Positions 32,402 to 42,311 are shown, counted from the stretch's first letter. The stretch: 64,000 bases of DNA from Parapedobacter composti (GCF_900112315.1 NZ_FOLL01000001.1:372001-436000); one strand, 5' to 3'. Program-made: numbers and translations. Notes: generated by a model from the letters alone, not told the origin.

Positions 32402-35353
32402 GTGAAAACGATCGAAGGCGATATCTTGGCAGGACTCTCTGGCTTGGAGAAAATCCTGAAGGGAGCATTTTATTACGACTCCAGCCCTGAACACCAAACC
32501 ATACTCCGTGCATATTCCACCGATGCTTCGGTATATCAGGAGCGGCCGCTTGCCGTGGCAATACCCCGGGATGCGGACGATTTGGTGACACTCATCGATT
32601 TTGCGGCCGCCCAGGGCACGACACTTATCCCGCGTACGGCTGGCACTTCGCTGGCTGGACAGGTAGTGGGTAACGGCATCGTGGTGGATGTGTCCAAGTA
32701 TTTTAACCGGGTGTTGGAAGTCAACGTGGAAGAACGTTGGGTGCGCGTTCAGCCTGGGGTGATCCGGGACGACCTCAACGCTTACTTGCGTCCGTATGGA
32801 CTGATGTTCGGCCCGGAAACTTCCACCGCAAACCGGGCAATGATTGGCGGGATGATAGGCAATAATTCCAGCGGGTTGCATTCCATCGTATGGGGTGATA
32901 CACGGAGCCACCTACGGTCGGCGACCGTCTTACTGGATGATGGGTCAACGGCGGTATTCGAAGCGCTGGATGAACCTGCTTTTTTCAGTAAGCTGACGTT
33001 AACCAATCGGGAAGGCGATATTTACCGCCGTATGAATGCGCTGCTCACCGACCCCGAAAACCGCGAGGCCATAAAAAGGGGATATCCTAAACCCTCGCTT
33101 ACCCGGCGGAATACAGGATATGCACTGGACATGCTTAGTGATACTTCCGAGCCGTTTAACTTGTGTAAGTTGCTGGCGGGATCTGAAGGTACGTTGGGTA
33201 TTCTGACGGAAGCAACGCTCAATCTGCAGCCATTACCGCCCAAGGAAATCGGTTTGCTTTGTATTCATTGCCATACGCTCATAGATTCGCTGCATGCGAA
33301 TGTGGTAGCGCTGCAGCATAGCCCTGAGGCGTCTGAACTGGTGGATAAGTACATCCTGGATTTTACCAAAGGTCATCCGACCTACCAGTATAACCGATTT
33401 TTCATTGAAGGCGACCCTGCGGCGCTGTTGATGGTGGAGTTCAGGGGCGACAGCCTGCAGGAAGTGCAAGGCAAGGCCGCCGCCCTGAAAACCGCGTTGG
33501 TGGCTAAGGGGCTTGGCTATGCATATCCCTTGGTAACCGGTCCGCAGACCAACTTGGTCTGGGACGTCCGCAAAGCGGGTTTGGGGTTGATACGTAATCT
33601 ACCTGGTGATATCCAGCCCGTAAACCTTATTGAGGATTGCGCCGTGTCACCTGAAGATTTGCCGGCATACATCATTGAATTGCAGGATATATTGAATCGG
33701 CACAGCCTGCAGGCTTCCTACTACGCCCATGCCGGCGCCGGCGAACTACATGTGGAGCCGCTGATAAACCTCAAGACCGACAAAGGGAAAATGGCGTTCC
33801 GTTCCGTGCTGGCTGAGACCGCACAGTTGGTGAAGAAGTATAATGGTTCGTTAAGCGGTGAACACGGTGACGGACGGCTCCGTGGCGAATTTATCGGTGC
33901 GGTGCTGGGTGAACAGGTATACGGGTTACTACGGCAGGTCAAAGAGATTTTTGATCCAAGGGGGGTATTTAATGCCCATAAAATCGTGGATACTCCGCCG
34001 ATGGATAAATTTCTGCGTTATGAACGCGACACTTCATCGGTTAAAGTAGATACGCTATTCGACTTCAGCCGACAGGAAAGTATCTTAAGGCTATCGGAAA
34101 AATGCTCGGGATCCGGTGATTGTCGTAAGACGCATATTACAGGCGGAACAATGTGCCCCTCATACATGGCCACACGGGAAGAAAAAGATACCACACGAGC
34201 GCGTGCCAATATGTTGAGACAATTTCTTACCAGCTCACCAAAAGCCAACAGGTTCGATCATCCTGAAATTAAAGAGGTGATGGATCTTTGCCTAAGTTGT
34301 AAGGGCTGCAAGACGGAATGCCCCTCAGGGGTAGACATCGCCAAGATGAAGGCAGAGTTCCTCCAACACTATCATGATGCCAACGGTACACCTTTTCGGA
34401 CGTGGGTAATCGCCAACTTTACTAAATCGCAGCAATTGGCGGCTTATTTTCCGAGCCTTTATAATGCCATAATCAAATACAGACCCCTGTCGCTTCTGGT
34501 GAAACAGGTTCTGGGGTTTGCAAGGGATAGATCGTTGCCGGAAGTCGGTAGGATAACGCTGCGGCGGTGGATAGCAAAGCATCGTGAGGAACAGCGCATA
34601 GCGGGGCCGCGGAAAGTCTATCTTTTCTGCGACGAATTTACCAATTACAACGACGTTGGCATCGGTCAAACAACCTACCGGCTGTTAACCGCACTGGGCT
34701 ATGACGTGGCGTTGGCTAATCATTCAGAAAGCGGGCGTACTTACCTGTCAAAGGGGTTAGTGCGTAAAGCGAAAGCGATTGCCAACCGTAATGTCCGACA
34801 TCTGAAGGATATAATCACGGCCGACACGCCGTTGATTGGTATTGAACCGTCAGCTATCCTGACATTCCGCGATGAATATCCGGAGCTGGTGGATAAGGAA
34901 TTGATAGCAGACGCTTATGCCCTGGCCAAGCACGCGTTGCTCATCGACGAGTTCTTGCTCAATGAGCTGCAGGCGGGGCGCATTGATTCCACTCGGTTTA
35001 CTGAAGAAAGCCGTAAAATCAAATTACACGGACACTGTTATCAAAAGGCCTTTCATTTGGTTGAAACGACGGCGAAAATGCTGGCTATCCCTAAGGGATA
35101 TGAAGTGGAAACCATTCCGTCCGGTTGTTGTGGCATGGCAGGTTCGTTCGGGTATGAGAAAGAGCATTACGAGGTTTCCATGAAAGTAGGAGAATTGGTG
35201 TTACTGCCGACCGTTCGGAGTACTCCGGCCGACACTTGGATAGCAGCTCCCGGAACCAGCTGCCGCCATCAAATCAAAGACGGTACCGGACGCCGGGCGT
35301 ATCACCCAGTTGAACTGTTGTGGCAAGCATTGAAAAAGCCCGAAGATGACTAG
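32402..35353 (+). CDS. FAD-linked oxidase and Fe-S protein fusion (D-lactate/glycolate dehydrogenase type)
   Basis: 983 residues starting at GTG 32402. The N-terminal FAD_binding_4 domain (LIDFAAAQGTTLIPRTAGTS, RVQPGVIRDDLNAYLRPYG, GGMIGNNSSG) is followed by the FAD-oxidase C domain (SYYAHAGAGELHVEPLINL, SGEHGDGRLRGEF). Then a two-cluster ferredoxin region (CSGSGDC, GTMCPSYMAT; CLSCKGCKTECPSGVD) and a C-terminal CCG domain (GHCYQKAF, SGCCGMAGSFGYEKEHYEVS). This is the single-chain equivalent of GlcD/GlcF and of D-lactate dehydrogenase (cytochrome/quinone-linked). Substrate is probably a 2-hydroxy acid; which one is not decidable. A GTG start with no obvious Shine-Dalgarno fits the nearby TATCTTTA element. 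Confidence 0.92.
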   Translation: MKTIEGDILAGLSGLEKILKGAFYYDSSPEHQTILRAYSTDASVYQERPLAVAIPRDADDLVTLIDFAAAQGTTLIPRTAGTSLAGQVVGNGIVVDVSKYFNRVLEVNVEERWVRVQPGVIRDDLNAYLRPYGLMFGPETSTANRAMIGGMIGNNSSGLHSIVWGDTRSHLRSATVLLDDGSTAVFEALDEPAFFSKLTLTNREGDIYRRMNALLTDPENREAIKRGYPKPSLTRRNTGYALDMLSDTSEPFNLCKLLAGSEGTLGILTEATLNLQPLPPKEIGLLCIHCHTLIDSLHANVVALQHSPEASELVDKYILDFTKGHPTYQYNRFFIEGDPAALLMVEFRGDSLQEVQGKAAALKTALVAKGLGYAYPLVTGPQTNLVWDVRKAGLGLIRNLPGDIQPVNLIEDCAVSPEDLPAYIIELQDILNRHSLQASYYAHAGAGELHVEPLINLKTDKGKMAFRSVLAETAQLVKKYNGSLSGEHGDGRLRGEFIGAVLGEQVYGLLRQVKEIFDPRGVFNAHKIVDTPPMDKFLRYERDTSSVKVDTLFDFSRQESILRLSEKCSGSGDCRKTHITGGTMCPSYMATREEKDTTRARANMLRQFLTSSPKANRFDHPEIKEVMDLCLSCKGCKTECPSGVDIAKMKAEFLQHYHDANGTPFRTWVIANFTKSQQLAAYFPSLYNAIIKYRPLSLLVKQVLGFARDRSLPEVGRITLRRWIAKHREEQRIAGPRKVYLFCDEFTNYNDVGIGQTTYRLLTALGYDVALANHSESGRTYLSKGLVRKAKAIANRNVRHLKDIITADTPLIGIEPSAILTFRDEYPELVDKELIADAYALAKHALLIDEFLLNELQAGRIDSTRFTEESRKIKLHGHCYQKAFHLVETTAKMLAIPKGYEVETIPSGCCGMAGSFGYEKEHYEVSMKVGELVLLPTVRSTPADTWIAAPGTSCRHQIKDGTGRRAYHPVELLWQALKKPEDD

Positions 35354-35368
35354 TCTTTGGGCTTTTTT
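35333..35368. terminator. Bidirectional terminator between the FAD/Fe-S gene and gdhA
   Basis: AAAAAGCCCGAAGA (35333-35346) pairs with TCTTTGGGCTTTTT (35354-35367) with one G-U-type mismatch, loop of seven bases, and T/A runs at both ends. It overlaps the TAG stop of the upstream gene and lies between two converging genes. Confidence 0.8.
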
Positions 35369-35388
35369 AACCGTGCCAAGCCGTGATT

Positions 35389-36825
35389 TCACGGCCAGAT
35401 ACCCAGATTCTGATAAGAAACTGCAATTTTATTGATGGCGCCTACGAAAGCTGCTGTCCGCAAGGTATCAATGCCGGCATTGGTATTTTTGGTTTCCCGG
35501 ATTTCATGGTAGGCCCTAATCATGGTATCTTCCAGTCCGGAATTGACCAATTCCAATTCATCCGCACCTTTTACAATTGTCATACGCTGCGCAGGGGTAA
35601 GCGTTTTCCCTGTAATTGCTTCCACGGTGTTGACCAAGTTGAGGTTTGCCATTTCCTCATAGCGCTTATCCATACGGCCGAAGGCGACGTGCGACAGGTT
35701 TTTCAACCACTCGAAATAGGATACCGTCACACCACCGGCGTTGCAGTACATATCTGGAATGATGATACCGCCTTTCTCCACAAACATGGCTTCGGCACCC
35801 GGCGTTGTGGGGCCGTTAGCTCCTTCGGCGATGATTTTTGCTTTGATGCGACCAATGTTTTCTTCGGTGAGTTGATTCTCCAATGCGGCAGGTACCAAGA
35901 TGTCACATTCCTGTTCCAGCCCTTCCGCCGGTGTCCGGAATTCTTTAGTTGCTTTTTTATATCCAAGAATGGAGCCTGTATTTTTGCGGTGTTCCAATAC
36001 CGCATCGGGATCTAATCCATCGGGATTGTACAACGCACCGTCGTATTCGCATACGCCCACAACGACGGCCCCAAACTCAAGTAACACTTTTACGGTATTA
36101 TAGCCTACGTTGCCCAAACCTTGTACGATGACTCGTTTGCCAGCAATACCGGGGGTTAGTCCGATCCGTTTCATGTCTTCAGCAACGTCAACGCACTCGC
36201 GGATGGCGATAGCTACGCCCCGTCCGGTTGCTGCCCTGCGGCCATTAATACCATGCAAAGACAATGGTTTGCCGGTTACGCAGCCGAAGGAATCGAGCTG
36301 GCCGGGATTCATAGTCGTATAAGTGTCTGCTATCCAGCTCATCTCCCGTTCGCCCGTTCCGTAGTCGGGAGCAGGTACGTCAATCGCTGGGCCAATAAAG
36401 TTCTTTTTGATCAACTCCACGGTATACCGGCGGGTAATGGTCTCTAATTCGTTTACCGAGTAGTTTTTCGGGTTAATACAAATACCTCCTTTGGCACCGC
36501 CAAAGGGTACATTTACAATGGCACATTTATAAGTCATCAATGCGGCAAGTGCCATTACTTCGTCTTCGTTGACCATTTCGCTATACCGGATACCACCTTT
36601 GGTGGGCGACATGTGTTGCGAGTGCTCCACGCGCCATGCATTGATTACCTCAATCTGATCGCCACGTCGGAATGGAAAGCTGAAGCGATATATGCTGTTA
36701 CAGGTCTTTATCTGATCCAGCAGGCCTTTGGGATGTTTGGTGAATTGTGCCGCATGATCAAAAAATTGGGATACGTCATCAAAAAAATGGGGTTCTTGCG
36801 CTGTGTTTGCTATAGACTTAGCCAT
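35389..36825 (-). CDS. Glutamate dehydrogenase (Glu/Leu/Phe/Val dehydrogenase family)
   Basis: 478 residues. Interconverts glutamate and 2-oxoglutarate plus ammonia. Seen are the catalytic-lysine region [45 protein letters not shown] and the dinucleotide-binding [18 protein letters not shown], plus [14 protein letters not shown] and [17 protein letters not shown]. The length and sequence fit the Bacteroidota NAD(P)-dependent GdhA/RocG-like form; cofactor preference is not determined. Single gene with its own ATG at 36825, downstream (on the minus strand) of ccmBCD. Confidence 0.95.
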   Translation of the reverse strand: MAKSIANTAQEPHFFDDVSQFFDHAAQFTKHPKGLLDQIKTCNSIYRFSFPFRRGDQIEVINAWRVEHSQHMSPTKGGIRYSEMVNEDEVMALAALMTYKCAIVNVPFGGAKGGICINPKNYSVNELETITRRYTVELIKKNFIGPAIDVPAPDYGTGEREMSWIADTYTTMNPGQLDSFGCVTGKPLSLHGINGRRAATGRGVAIAIRECVDVAEDMKRIGLTPGIAGKRVIVQGLGNVGYNTVKVLLEFGAVVVGVCEYDGALYNPDGLDPDAVLEHRKNTGSILGYKKATKEFRTPAEGLEQECDILVPAALENQLTEENIGRIKAKIIAEGANGPTTPGAEAMFVEKGGIIIPDMYCNAGGVTVSYFEWLKNLSHVAFGRMDKRYEEMANLNLVNTVEAITGKTLTPAQRMTIVKGADELELVNSGLEDTMIRAYHEIRETKNTNAGIDTLRTAAFVGAINKIAVSYQNLGIWP

Positions 36826-36901
36826 ATCAATTGATTTATTAAACTAATTGGTAATCGATTCATGTAAGTGGCAGTTCAGGCAGATTGGCGGTGGTAATGT
36901 T

Positions 36902-37120
36902 TCATTTCTTATTTTGATTTTCCAGTCGTTTTATTTTGCTGTCTATGGTAAACAAATAAATAGCCAATCCTAAAAACAGCACGACCAAAACAAGTACCAC
37001 CACATATATTTTGCCCGAACTGCGTAACCCCGTGGCCATCTCGACCCCGTTGTTCGACTGCGCAAAACTACACATTAACCCACTGATAACTAATAATAAA
37101 GAAAGAATTGCCTTTTTCAT
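36902..37120 (-). CDS. CcmD family protein
   Basis: 72 residues from ATG 37120 (the frame also opens at TTG 37132). A hydrophobic N-terminus ending SFAQS may be a signal peptide, and a single membrane helix (about 38-58, YVVVLVLVVLFLGLAIYLF) precedes a basic C-terminus KIKRLENQNKK, the usual form of CcmD in Bacteroidota. It would stabilise the CcmBC haem-handling complex of cytochrome c maturation. It is the last gene of ccmB-ccmC-ccmD. Confidence 0.8.
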   Translation of the reverse strand: MKKAILSLLLVISGLMCSFAQSNNGVEMATGLRSSGKIYVVVLVLVVLFLGLAIYLFTIDSKIKRLENQNKK

Positions 37121-37188
37121 ATCGTTTTGCAAAAAATGTTGTCAAATTTTATTGTTGAATCGTTTTAGGGTTGTCATTATGCCAATAT

Positions 37189-37857
37189 TTAGGATGCAGC
37201 GGTGTCGTTTTGGTATTCCAATTTCCGGATGCGAAACCGCAAGGTCATGATCCAAATACCGACCAATATCCAGCCCAGTGACGCTGGGTACAATACCACC
37301 TTCATCATCCCGTCAAGATCAAACTCCCCGAAGCCTGAATTTCCACCCGCTCCGGGATGTAATGAGTCCGTGGTTTTGGGCAGGATGTACATCAATACGA
37401 TCATGATAGGGAACGCGAAAATGTTATATATAGCAGATATCCTGGCGCGTTTCTGCTCTTCCTCCAGCGCATTGCGGAGTACGAGGTAGGCGAGATACAT
37501 CAATGTGGCAATGGCCGATCCGTTAAGCTGGGGATCATTAGGCCACGGATCACCCCAGGTGAAATTAGCCCATAACATTCCACTAATGAGCCCAAAGGCA
37601 CAGAAAATAATGCCAACATTAACACTTTCCACCGCTATAATGTCGTCCTTCGGGTTGCCAGACGACAGGTATTTAACACTGCATACCACGGAAATAACGT
37701 ATAACGTAAACATGGTAAACCACATCGGTACGTGGAAATAAACATTCCGTATGGTTTCATGCACGATAGGCAATGCGGGTACCGGGCCCAACAGTCCCAT
37801 GATAATGCTGTAGAGTAGCAGAAGCAGGCCGAGGATTTTCCACCAGTAGGATTTCAT
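37189..37857 (-). CDS. ccmC: Haem handling/cytochrome c biogenesis protein CcmC
   Basis: 222 residues, six membrane helices, with the tryptophan-rich haem-binding motif in MLWANFTWGDPWPNDP and conserved histidines (PIVHETIRNVYFHVPMW; TDSLHPG). It loads haem for transfer to CcmE in System I cytochrome c maturation. It lies 13 bases downstream of ccmB in the same direction. Length and motif match CcmC rather than the larger CcmF or CcsA. Confidence 0.93.
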   Translation of the reverse strand: MKSYWWKILGLLLLLYSIIMGLLGPVPALPIVHETIRNVYFHVPMWFTMFTLYVISVVCSVKYLSSGNPKDDIIAVESVNVGIIFCAFGLISGMLWANFTWGDPWPNDPQLNGSAIATLMYLAYLVLRNALEEEQKRARISAIYNIFAFPIMIVLMYILPKTTDSLHPGAGGNSGFGEFDLDGMMKVVLYPASLGWILVGIWIMTLRFRIRKLEYQNDTAAS

Positions 37858-37870
37858 TTTTGTGTACGGA

Positions 37871-38530
37871 TTAATCCCTCCAAAGGTACGGAAATAACAG
37901 TAAAGAAATGGCTATAGTAACGATATTGATGGCCAAAAGCACAATGAGCTCGTCATAGCTGGCGCTACGTGCAAGGCCGTCCAGCGCATTTTTAGATAAT
38001 TTGATGAGCACTAACAGCAGTGGGATAACGATAGGGAAACTGAGTACGGCCATTAATGTGCTGCTGTTTCCTGCTTTAGCACTGATACCTGCCACCATCG
38101 TGAATACCGAGGCGAAACCCATGCTGCCCAGTACAACGGCACACAGGTAAAGTAATGGATCAGCGAGGGGATTATGGAAGATGATGCTGTACACCAGAAA
38201 TGCTATTGCAGCAAGCAACAACATGACCAGCATGTTGTAGACAATCTTAGATAAAATAACAGCCTTTGGGCTGGCCAGCGTATAATAGTATAGTTGTCGG
38301 TGATGGCTTTCCTGTACAAAGCTTTTGTTAATCGCATTAACCGAAGCAAATAGCAGGATTATCCAGAACAACGCATTCCATGTTGTAGGATCTACGGATT
38401 TGAATGCCTGATAGCACACAAATACCGTAGATACTACATAAAGTAATATGCTGTTGATGGCATATTTTGAACGCCATTCAAGAATAAGGTCTTTACGGAT
38501 GAGGGATCTGACCTCTTTCAATACATTCAT
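37871..38530 (-). CDS. ccmB: Haem exporter subunit CcmB
   Basis: 219 residues, six membrane helices; VLKEVRSLIRKDLILEWRSK and FVQESHHRQLYYYTLASPKA match CcmB, the membrane subunit of the CcmAB ABC transporter in cytochrome c maturation. ATG 38530 is chosen over a TTG at 38539 because TATCTTTG (38544-38537, minus strand) overlaps the TTG and would be the -7 box. CcmA is not nearby. Confidence 0.93.
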   Translation of the reverse strand: MNVLKEVRSLIRKDLILEWRSKYAINSILLYVVSTVFVCYQAFKSVDPTTWNALFWIILLFASVNAINKSFVQESHHRQLYYYTLASPKAVILSKIVYNMLVMLLLAAIAFLVYSIIFHNPLADPLLYLCAVVLGSMGFASVFTMVAGISAKAGNSSTLMAVLSFPIVIPLLLVLIKLSKNALDGLARSASYDELIVLLAINIVTIAISLLLFPYLWRD

Positions 38531-38536
38531 TCGCCG

Positions 38537-38544
38537 CAAAGATA
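38537..38544 (-). promoter_or_regulatory. -7 element before ccmB
   Basis: Minus-strand TATCTTTG ends seven bases before ATG 38530, so the mRNA would start at or very near the start codon. No TTG element seen at the usual spacing. Confidence 0.35.
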
Positions 38545-38566
38545 CAACTCATCGCGCGAATGGGAG

Positions 38567-38911
38567 TTAAATTTCTTCTCCGGCCTTTTGCGCCGCGGCT
38601 TTAATGCGGTCGTTAGCGCTATCAAGACCGTCTTTTGCCATGCGGTCAGCTTTTCGGATAGCTTCCTGGCCTTTATTTTTAGCCTGTGCCTGTAAATCGC
38701 CCATTTCCCGGGAAGCTTTGTCTGCCAGTTTTGAGGCTTTGTTGATTCCCTCCTTAGCCGTTTTCCGAATTGTGCTGGTTAATTCGCGTATCCCATCATT
38801 GGCCCGATCCAACTGTTTCCGGCCTTCTTTCGTACCTAACAAGAACCAAGCTAACGTACCTGCTGCAGCCCCTATCAGGGCAAACGTCATCATGCTGTTT
38901 TTCGTGTTCAT
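38567..38911 (-). CDS. YtxH domain protein
   Basis: 114 residues from ATG 38911, preceded by GAGGAACG; an earlier TTG/ATG extension to 38965 lacks such a site. One membrane segment (MMTFALIGAAAGTLAWFLLG) and a long amphipathic, Lys/Ala-rich tail (KEGRKQLDRANDGIREL, KASKLADKASREM, KGQEAIRKADRMAKDGLDSAN) typical of YtxH/gas-vesicle-like stress proteins. Probably membrane associated; the function is unknown. The same direction as ABC transporter and ccm genes, but not clearly one operon. Confidence 0.75.
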   Translation of the reverse strand: MNTKNSMMTFALIGAAAGTLAWFLLGTKEGRKQLDRANDGIRELTSTIRKTAKEGINKASKLADKASREMGDLQAQAKNKGQEAIRKADRMAKDGLDSANDRIKAAAQKAGEEI

Positions 38912-38988
38912 CTTTTCGTTCCTCTTTAGTTGTGCAATATCTTCACTGCTTTGATAAAGAAACAATGACGAACAGAAAATGTTTGCAC

Positions 38989-40815
38989 TTACCTGTGTGC
39001 TAATTGAAGATGGTATAAATGGTGATACAGCCCTTCACCTTTGTTCATGAGCTGCTCGTGGGTGCCGGAGGCGACAACTTTCCCGAATTCAACCACAATA
39101 ATCTGGTCGGCTTCGCGGATGGTGGAAAGGCGATGAGCAATGATGATAGACGTGCGGTTTTTCATCAATTCTTCAAGGGCTTGCTGCACCTGCCGTTCTG
39201 ATTCCGAATCTAATGAGGAGGTCGCTTCGTCGAGGATGAGGATGGCCGGATCTTTCAGCAGGGCGCGAGCGATGGCGATGCGTTGACGTTGGCCGCCAGA
39301 CAGTTTAACCCCACGTTCGCCCACCACCGTGTCATATCCTTCAGGAAAATCCATGATAAAGTCGTGTGCGTTAGCGCGTTTCGCCGCGGTAATGATTTCT
39401 TCGGCATCGGCGGTAAGGCGCCCGTAAGCAATATTTTCGCGAATGGTTCCCCCGAATAGCAATACGTCTTGCGGAACGATGGCTACCTGATTACGGATAT
39501 CGGTGAGCGGGTATTGTGACGCTTCCCGTCCATCAAATAAAATACGCCCTCTGTTTGGCATATAGAATTGCAGTATGAGCGCCGCGATGGTTGATTTCCC
39601 CGTACCGCTTGGCCCCACGATGGCCACCTTTTCGCCTGCTCGGGCATTAAACGACACCCTGTTCAAGACGGTGATCTCCCTGCGCGAAGGATAAGAAAAC
39701 GTAACATTGTCAAAGGCGATGTTCCCTTCGATGACATACCGGATGGCTTTTTCCTCGTGTAAAAGGCCCACGTCTTCCTGTTGCTCGTCAAGAATTTCGA
39801 TAACGCGCTCGCTGGCACCGATGGCTTTCTGGATGTTGGCATATAATTCGGGGAAACTACCCATCGAACCGGCAACGAACAGGGAATAAAGAATGTAGGT
39901 CGTTAGATCGCCCACCGAAATCTCTCCTAGGGCCACCAAGGACGAGCCGTACCAAATTACTGCAACCACAGCGCCGAAGAGACAAAAAATGATAAACGAG
40001 GCAAAGATGCCCCGGTACGTAGCTCCTTTAACGGCGATATTAACCACCCCTTGTAATGATTTGGTATACCGGGTTGCCTCGTATGCTTCGTTTACGAAGG
40101 CCTTAACATTGCTGATGCCTTGAAGGGTTTCCTGTATAATCGTGTTCGATTCAGCCAACCGATCTTGTGCCTGCCGCGACAACCTGCGGATAAACCGCCC
40201 GAAGAGAACGGCCACTACAACCAAAATAGGCAAAATACTCAGGTTAAGCAGGGTGAGCTTCATGGATACGGCAAACAACCAGCCAATGCCACCGATAAGC
40301 AGGATGATTTGCCGGATGATTTCGGCGAGTGTGGTTGTCATGGTGTCCTGTATCTGTGCCAGGTCTGCAGACAATCTGCTGTTTAGCTCGCCCACTCGCC
40401 GGTTGGAAAAGAAATCCAGCGGCAGGGTAATCAGTTTATAATAAGAATCGCGCCGTATACCTGCCAACGACTTTTCTGCAACTTCAACGAATAAACGTAT
40501 GCGGAAAAAAGACAGAAGAGACTGCACAAACAGGATAGCGAAGGCGATTCCTCCGATGGTTTGGATATCCATGGGTATCCAAGGATAGGTCTGTTTATCC
40601 TGAGCAGCATCGATCATCGCCCCCAGGAGTGTGGGAAACGTGAGGATGGTCAGGCTAGAAAACAGCAGGCAAACCATTCCCACGGTAAACTTTACCCGGT
40701 AAGGCTTGAGGTAAGCCAGCAGTTTAGCGGCTTTCCGCATTGTAGTTTTTGTGAGTTTGGGTTTGGGTAGATCGTCCGGTGGCGCATCCCCGCTATTTAA
40801 CCGTGCTCTTGCCAT
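38989..40815 (-). CDS. ABC exporter, ATP-binding/permease (MsbA-like half-transporter)
   Basis: 608 residues: six membrane helices in the first 320 residues, then a nucleotide-binding domain with Walker A GPSGTGKST, Q-loop VAIVPQDVLLFGGT, signature LSGGQRQRIAIARALL, Walker B ILILDEATSSLD and switch IIAHRLSTI. It should work as a homodimer at the inner membrane, exporting a lipid or other hydrophobic compound; specificity unknown. Start ATG 40815; a TACTTTTG element at 40848-40841 (minus) may drive it. Confidence 0.93.
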   Translation of the reverse strand: MARARLNSGDAPPDDLPKPKLTKTTMRKAAKLLAYLKPYRVKFTVGMVCLLFSSLTILTFPTLLGAMIDAAQDKQTYPWIPMDIQTIGGIAFAILFVQSLLSFFRIRLFVEVAEKSLAGIRRDSYYKLITLPLDFFSNRRVGELNSRLSADLAQIQDTMTTTLAEIIRQIILLIGGIGWLFAVSMKLTLLNLSILPILVVVAVLFGRFIRRLSRQAQDRLAESNTIIQETLQGISNVKAFVNEAYEATRYTKSLQGVVNIAVKGATYRGIFASFIIFCLFGAVVAVIWYGSSLVALGEISVGDLTTYILYSLFVAGSMGSFPELYANIQKAIGASERVIEILDEQQEDVGLLHEEKAIRYVIEGNIAFDNVTFSYPSRREITVLNRVSFNARAGEKVAIVGPSGTGKSTIAALILQFYMPNRGRILFDGREASQYPLTDIRNQVAIVPQDVLLFGGTIRENIAYGRLTADAEEIITAAKRANAHDFIMDFPEGYDTVVGERGVKLSGGQRQRIAIARALLKDPAILILDEATSSLDSESERQVQQALEELMKNRTSIIIAHRLSTIREADQIIVVEFGKVVASGTHEQLMNKGEGLYHHLYHLQLAHR

Positions 40816-40840
40816 GGCCTATCATTAAAATTTATAGCGG

Positions 40841-40848
40841 CAAAAGTA
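40841..40848 (-). promoter_or_regulatory. -7 element before the ABC exporter gene
   Basis: Minus-strand TACTTTTG, 25 bases before ATG 40815. No clear TTG at 19-21 bp. Confidence 0.35.
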
Positions 40849-40870
40849 TGGACAATAACCCTGGTGCATA

Positions 40871-41449
40871 TCACGCTTTCGTCAATTTTTGGTGTTTTAT
40901 CCATCGAACTGCGACTACAGTACCGCCTCCCGCTACAATGAGCCCGAAAAGCACGGTTAACCCTTGATATAATTGGTTGCTTTTTTCCAAAGCGTCAATA
41001 TGTTGTTCTAAAGTGTTTTGTTCACGCTGTAATTTGCTAATGGTTTTAATGTATCCGTTTATGCGGCCGTCAAATTCTGTCGCTTGCTGTGCAATCTTTG
41101 ATTTTTCAAAGTCTTTGTAGTCGAGGAGCGCTTTGGTTTCGCGGAAAATGTCATTATCGGTCAGCACGATTTGCTTTAAGATATCGATAGAGGCCTGCAT
41201 GTCTTTCTTGGTTTTCAATCCGAAAATGCCGGTCCGCTTTTTTAGGCTTTCGTCAAACTGACCGAATCTGGCACTGCGTTGAGCCAGTAATTCGTTGACT
41301 TTCCGTCGCTGTTGCTCATAACCGGACGTATCGGACGATGACTGCTGTGCAAAAAGCATAAAGGGCCCGAATATGAGGCAGAGCGCCAGAGCCACATGTG
41401 CGTATCGGCGCGTCATATCCCGCCATTGCTGTATCAGGTTTCTGTTCAT
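40871..41449 (-). CDS. Coiled-coil protein with signal peptide and C-terminal membrane helix, unknown
   Basis: 192 residues. The N-terminus contains a signal-like segment (HVALALCLIFGPFMLFAQ); with ATG 41416 the signal begins MTRRYAHV, with ATG 41449 it has 11 more residues. The middle is helical and heptad-rich (YIKTISKLQREQNTLEQHIDALEKSN), and a membrane helix (LTVLFGLIVAGGGTVVAVRW) ends the protein. I do not recognise the family. It starts five bases after the SAM hydrolase stop, so it is co-transcribed with it. Confidence 0.65.
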   Translation of the reverse strand: MNRNLIQQWRDMTRRYAHVALALCLIFGPFMLFAQQSSSDTSGYEQQRRKVNELLAQRSARFGQFDESLKKRTGIFGLKTKKDMQASIDILKQIVLTDNDIFRETKALLDYKDFEKSKIAQQATEFDGRINGYIKTISKLQREQNTLEQHIDALEKSNQLYQGLTVLFGLIVAGGGTVVAVRWIKHQKLTKA

Positions 41450-41454
41450 GTAGG

Positions 41455-42234
41455 TTATTTTTTAAATTCTACACGGATGATATCGCCTTTGTTCAATCCA
41501 AGCAATCCACTGGCATTACCCTTATTAATAGCGATTTCAAGGTAATTGCTAATGCCGAACAGGCAGAGCTTCTCACCTTCAGGCACTTCGTTGTAATGCC
41601 AGCTCATTTGGTCAATGGTTTCATTACGCCTGAAGTAAAGCACAAATTTTCTCCCCCGCTGTACCTTGTTGAAAAGTTCCTTACTGATGTTACTAATCAC
41701 ATTGCCGAACGAATCGACGAAGACCACGCTGCCCCTGAGACTATCCTTTTCCACCACGGGTTGCACCAGTGTGCGCTCAACCATGGAATCCACCGGATCG
41801 CCGATTTCCGTAAGTTCTCCTCCTCGAGCTAGATGGCAAGCCGCTTTAGCAAAAATGTCTGTGAGGGGGAAATGAAGATATTTCAGATCTTGGATGATAT
41901 TAAGTTCTACGGCTTCTGTGGGCGGACCATCTAATATCAACGAAAAGACACCATTATCTGCCCCTACAAAGAAATGGTTGTTGTACTGCACAGCGAGGTA
42001 GCGGGTGTCCTCGTTGAATACGGAATCGATGCCGATGAGGTGTACAGTTTTTTCCGGGAAGTAGGTATACGCGTTTTTGAGTACGTATGCGGCATATTGG
42101 ATATCAAACGGGGGAATTTCGTGCGAGATATCGACCAAACGCACTGCTGGGAATTGGCTGATAATGCTGCCTTTTAGTGCCGCCTGATAAAAATCCTTAT
42201 GCCCTAAATCCGTCGTTAAGGTAACAATACCCAT
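41455..42234 (-). CDS. SAM hydrolase (DUF62, S-adenosylmethionine hydroxide adenosyltransferase)
   Basis: 259 residues. The opening MGIVTLTTDLGHKDFY, then DISHEIPPFDIQYAAYVLKN, TVHLIGIDS and GADNGVFSLIL match the DUF62/SAM hydroxide adenosyltransferase family, related to fluorinases, which split SAM to adenosine and methionine. Family members use Asp and Arg/His residues in these motifs, but I cannot verify activity. Start ATG 42234. It is divergent from phoH. The physiological role is unclear in most bacteria. Confidence 0.88.
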   Translation of the reverse strand: MGIVTLTTDLGHKDFYQAALKGSIISQFPAVRLVDISHEIPPFDIQYAAYVLKNAYTYFPEKTVHLIGIDSVFNEDTRYLAVQYNNHFFVGADNGVFSLILDGPPTEAVELNIIQDLKYLHFPLTDIFAKAACHLARGGELTEIGDPVDSMVERTLVQPVVEKDSLRGSVVFVDSFGNVISNISKELFNKVQRGRKFVLYFRRNETIDQMSWHYNEVPEGEKLCLFGISNYLEIAINKGNASGLLGLNKGDIIRVEFKK

Positions 42235-42281
42235 ACCCGCGTTGCTTGGAGTTCGTGCAAAAATAGGAGAATTAACGCATG

Positions 42282-42311
42282 TTTGGAAATGCCAATTTAT
42301 CGCTATCTTTG
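42282..42311 (+). promoter_or_regulatory. Bacteroidota promoter upstream of phoH
   Basis: TTTG (42282-42285) and TATCTTTG (42304-42311) with 18 bp between, close to the consensus. The start would leave a leader of about 112 bases before the phoH TTG, unusually long for this window. Confidence 0.55.
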
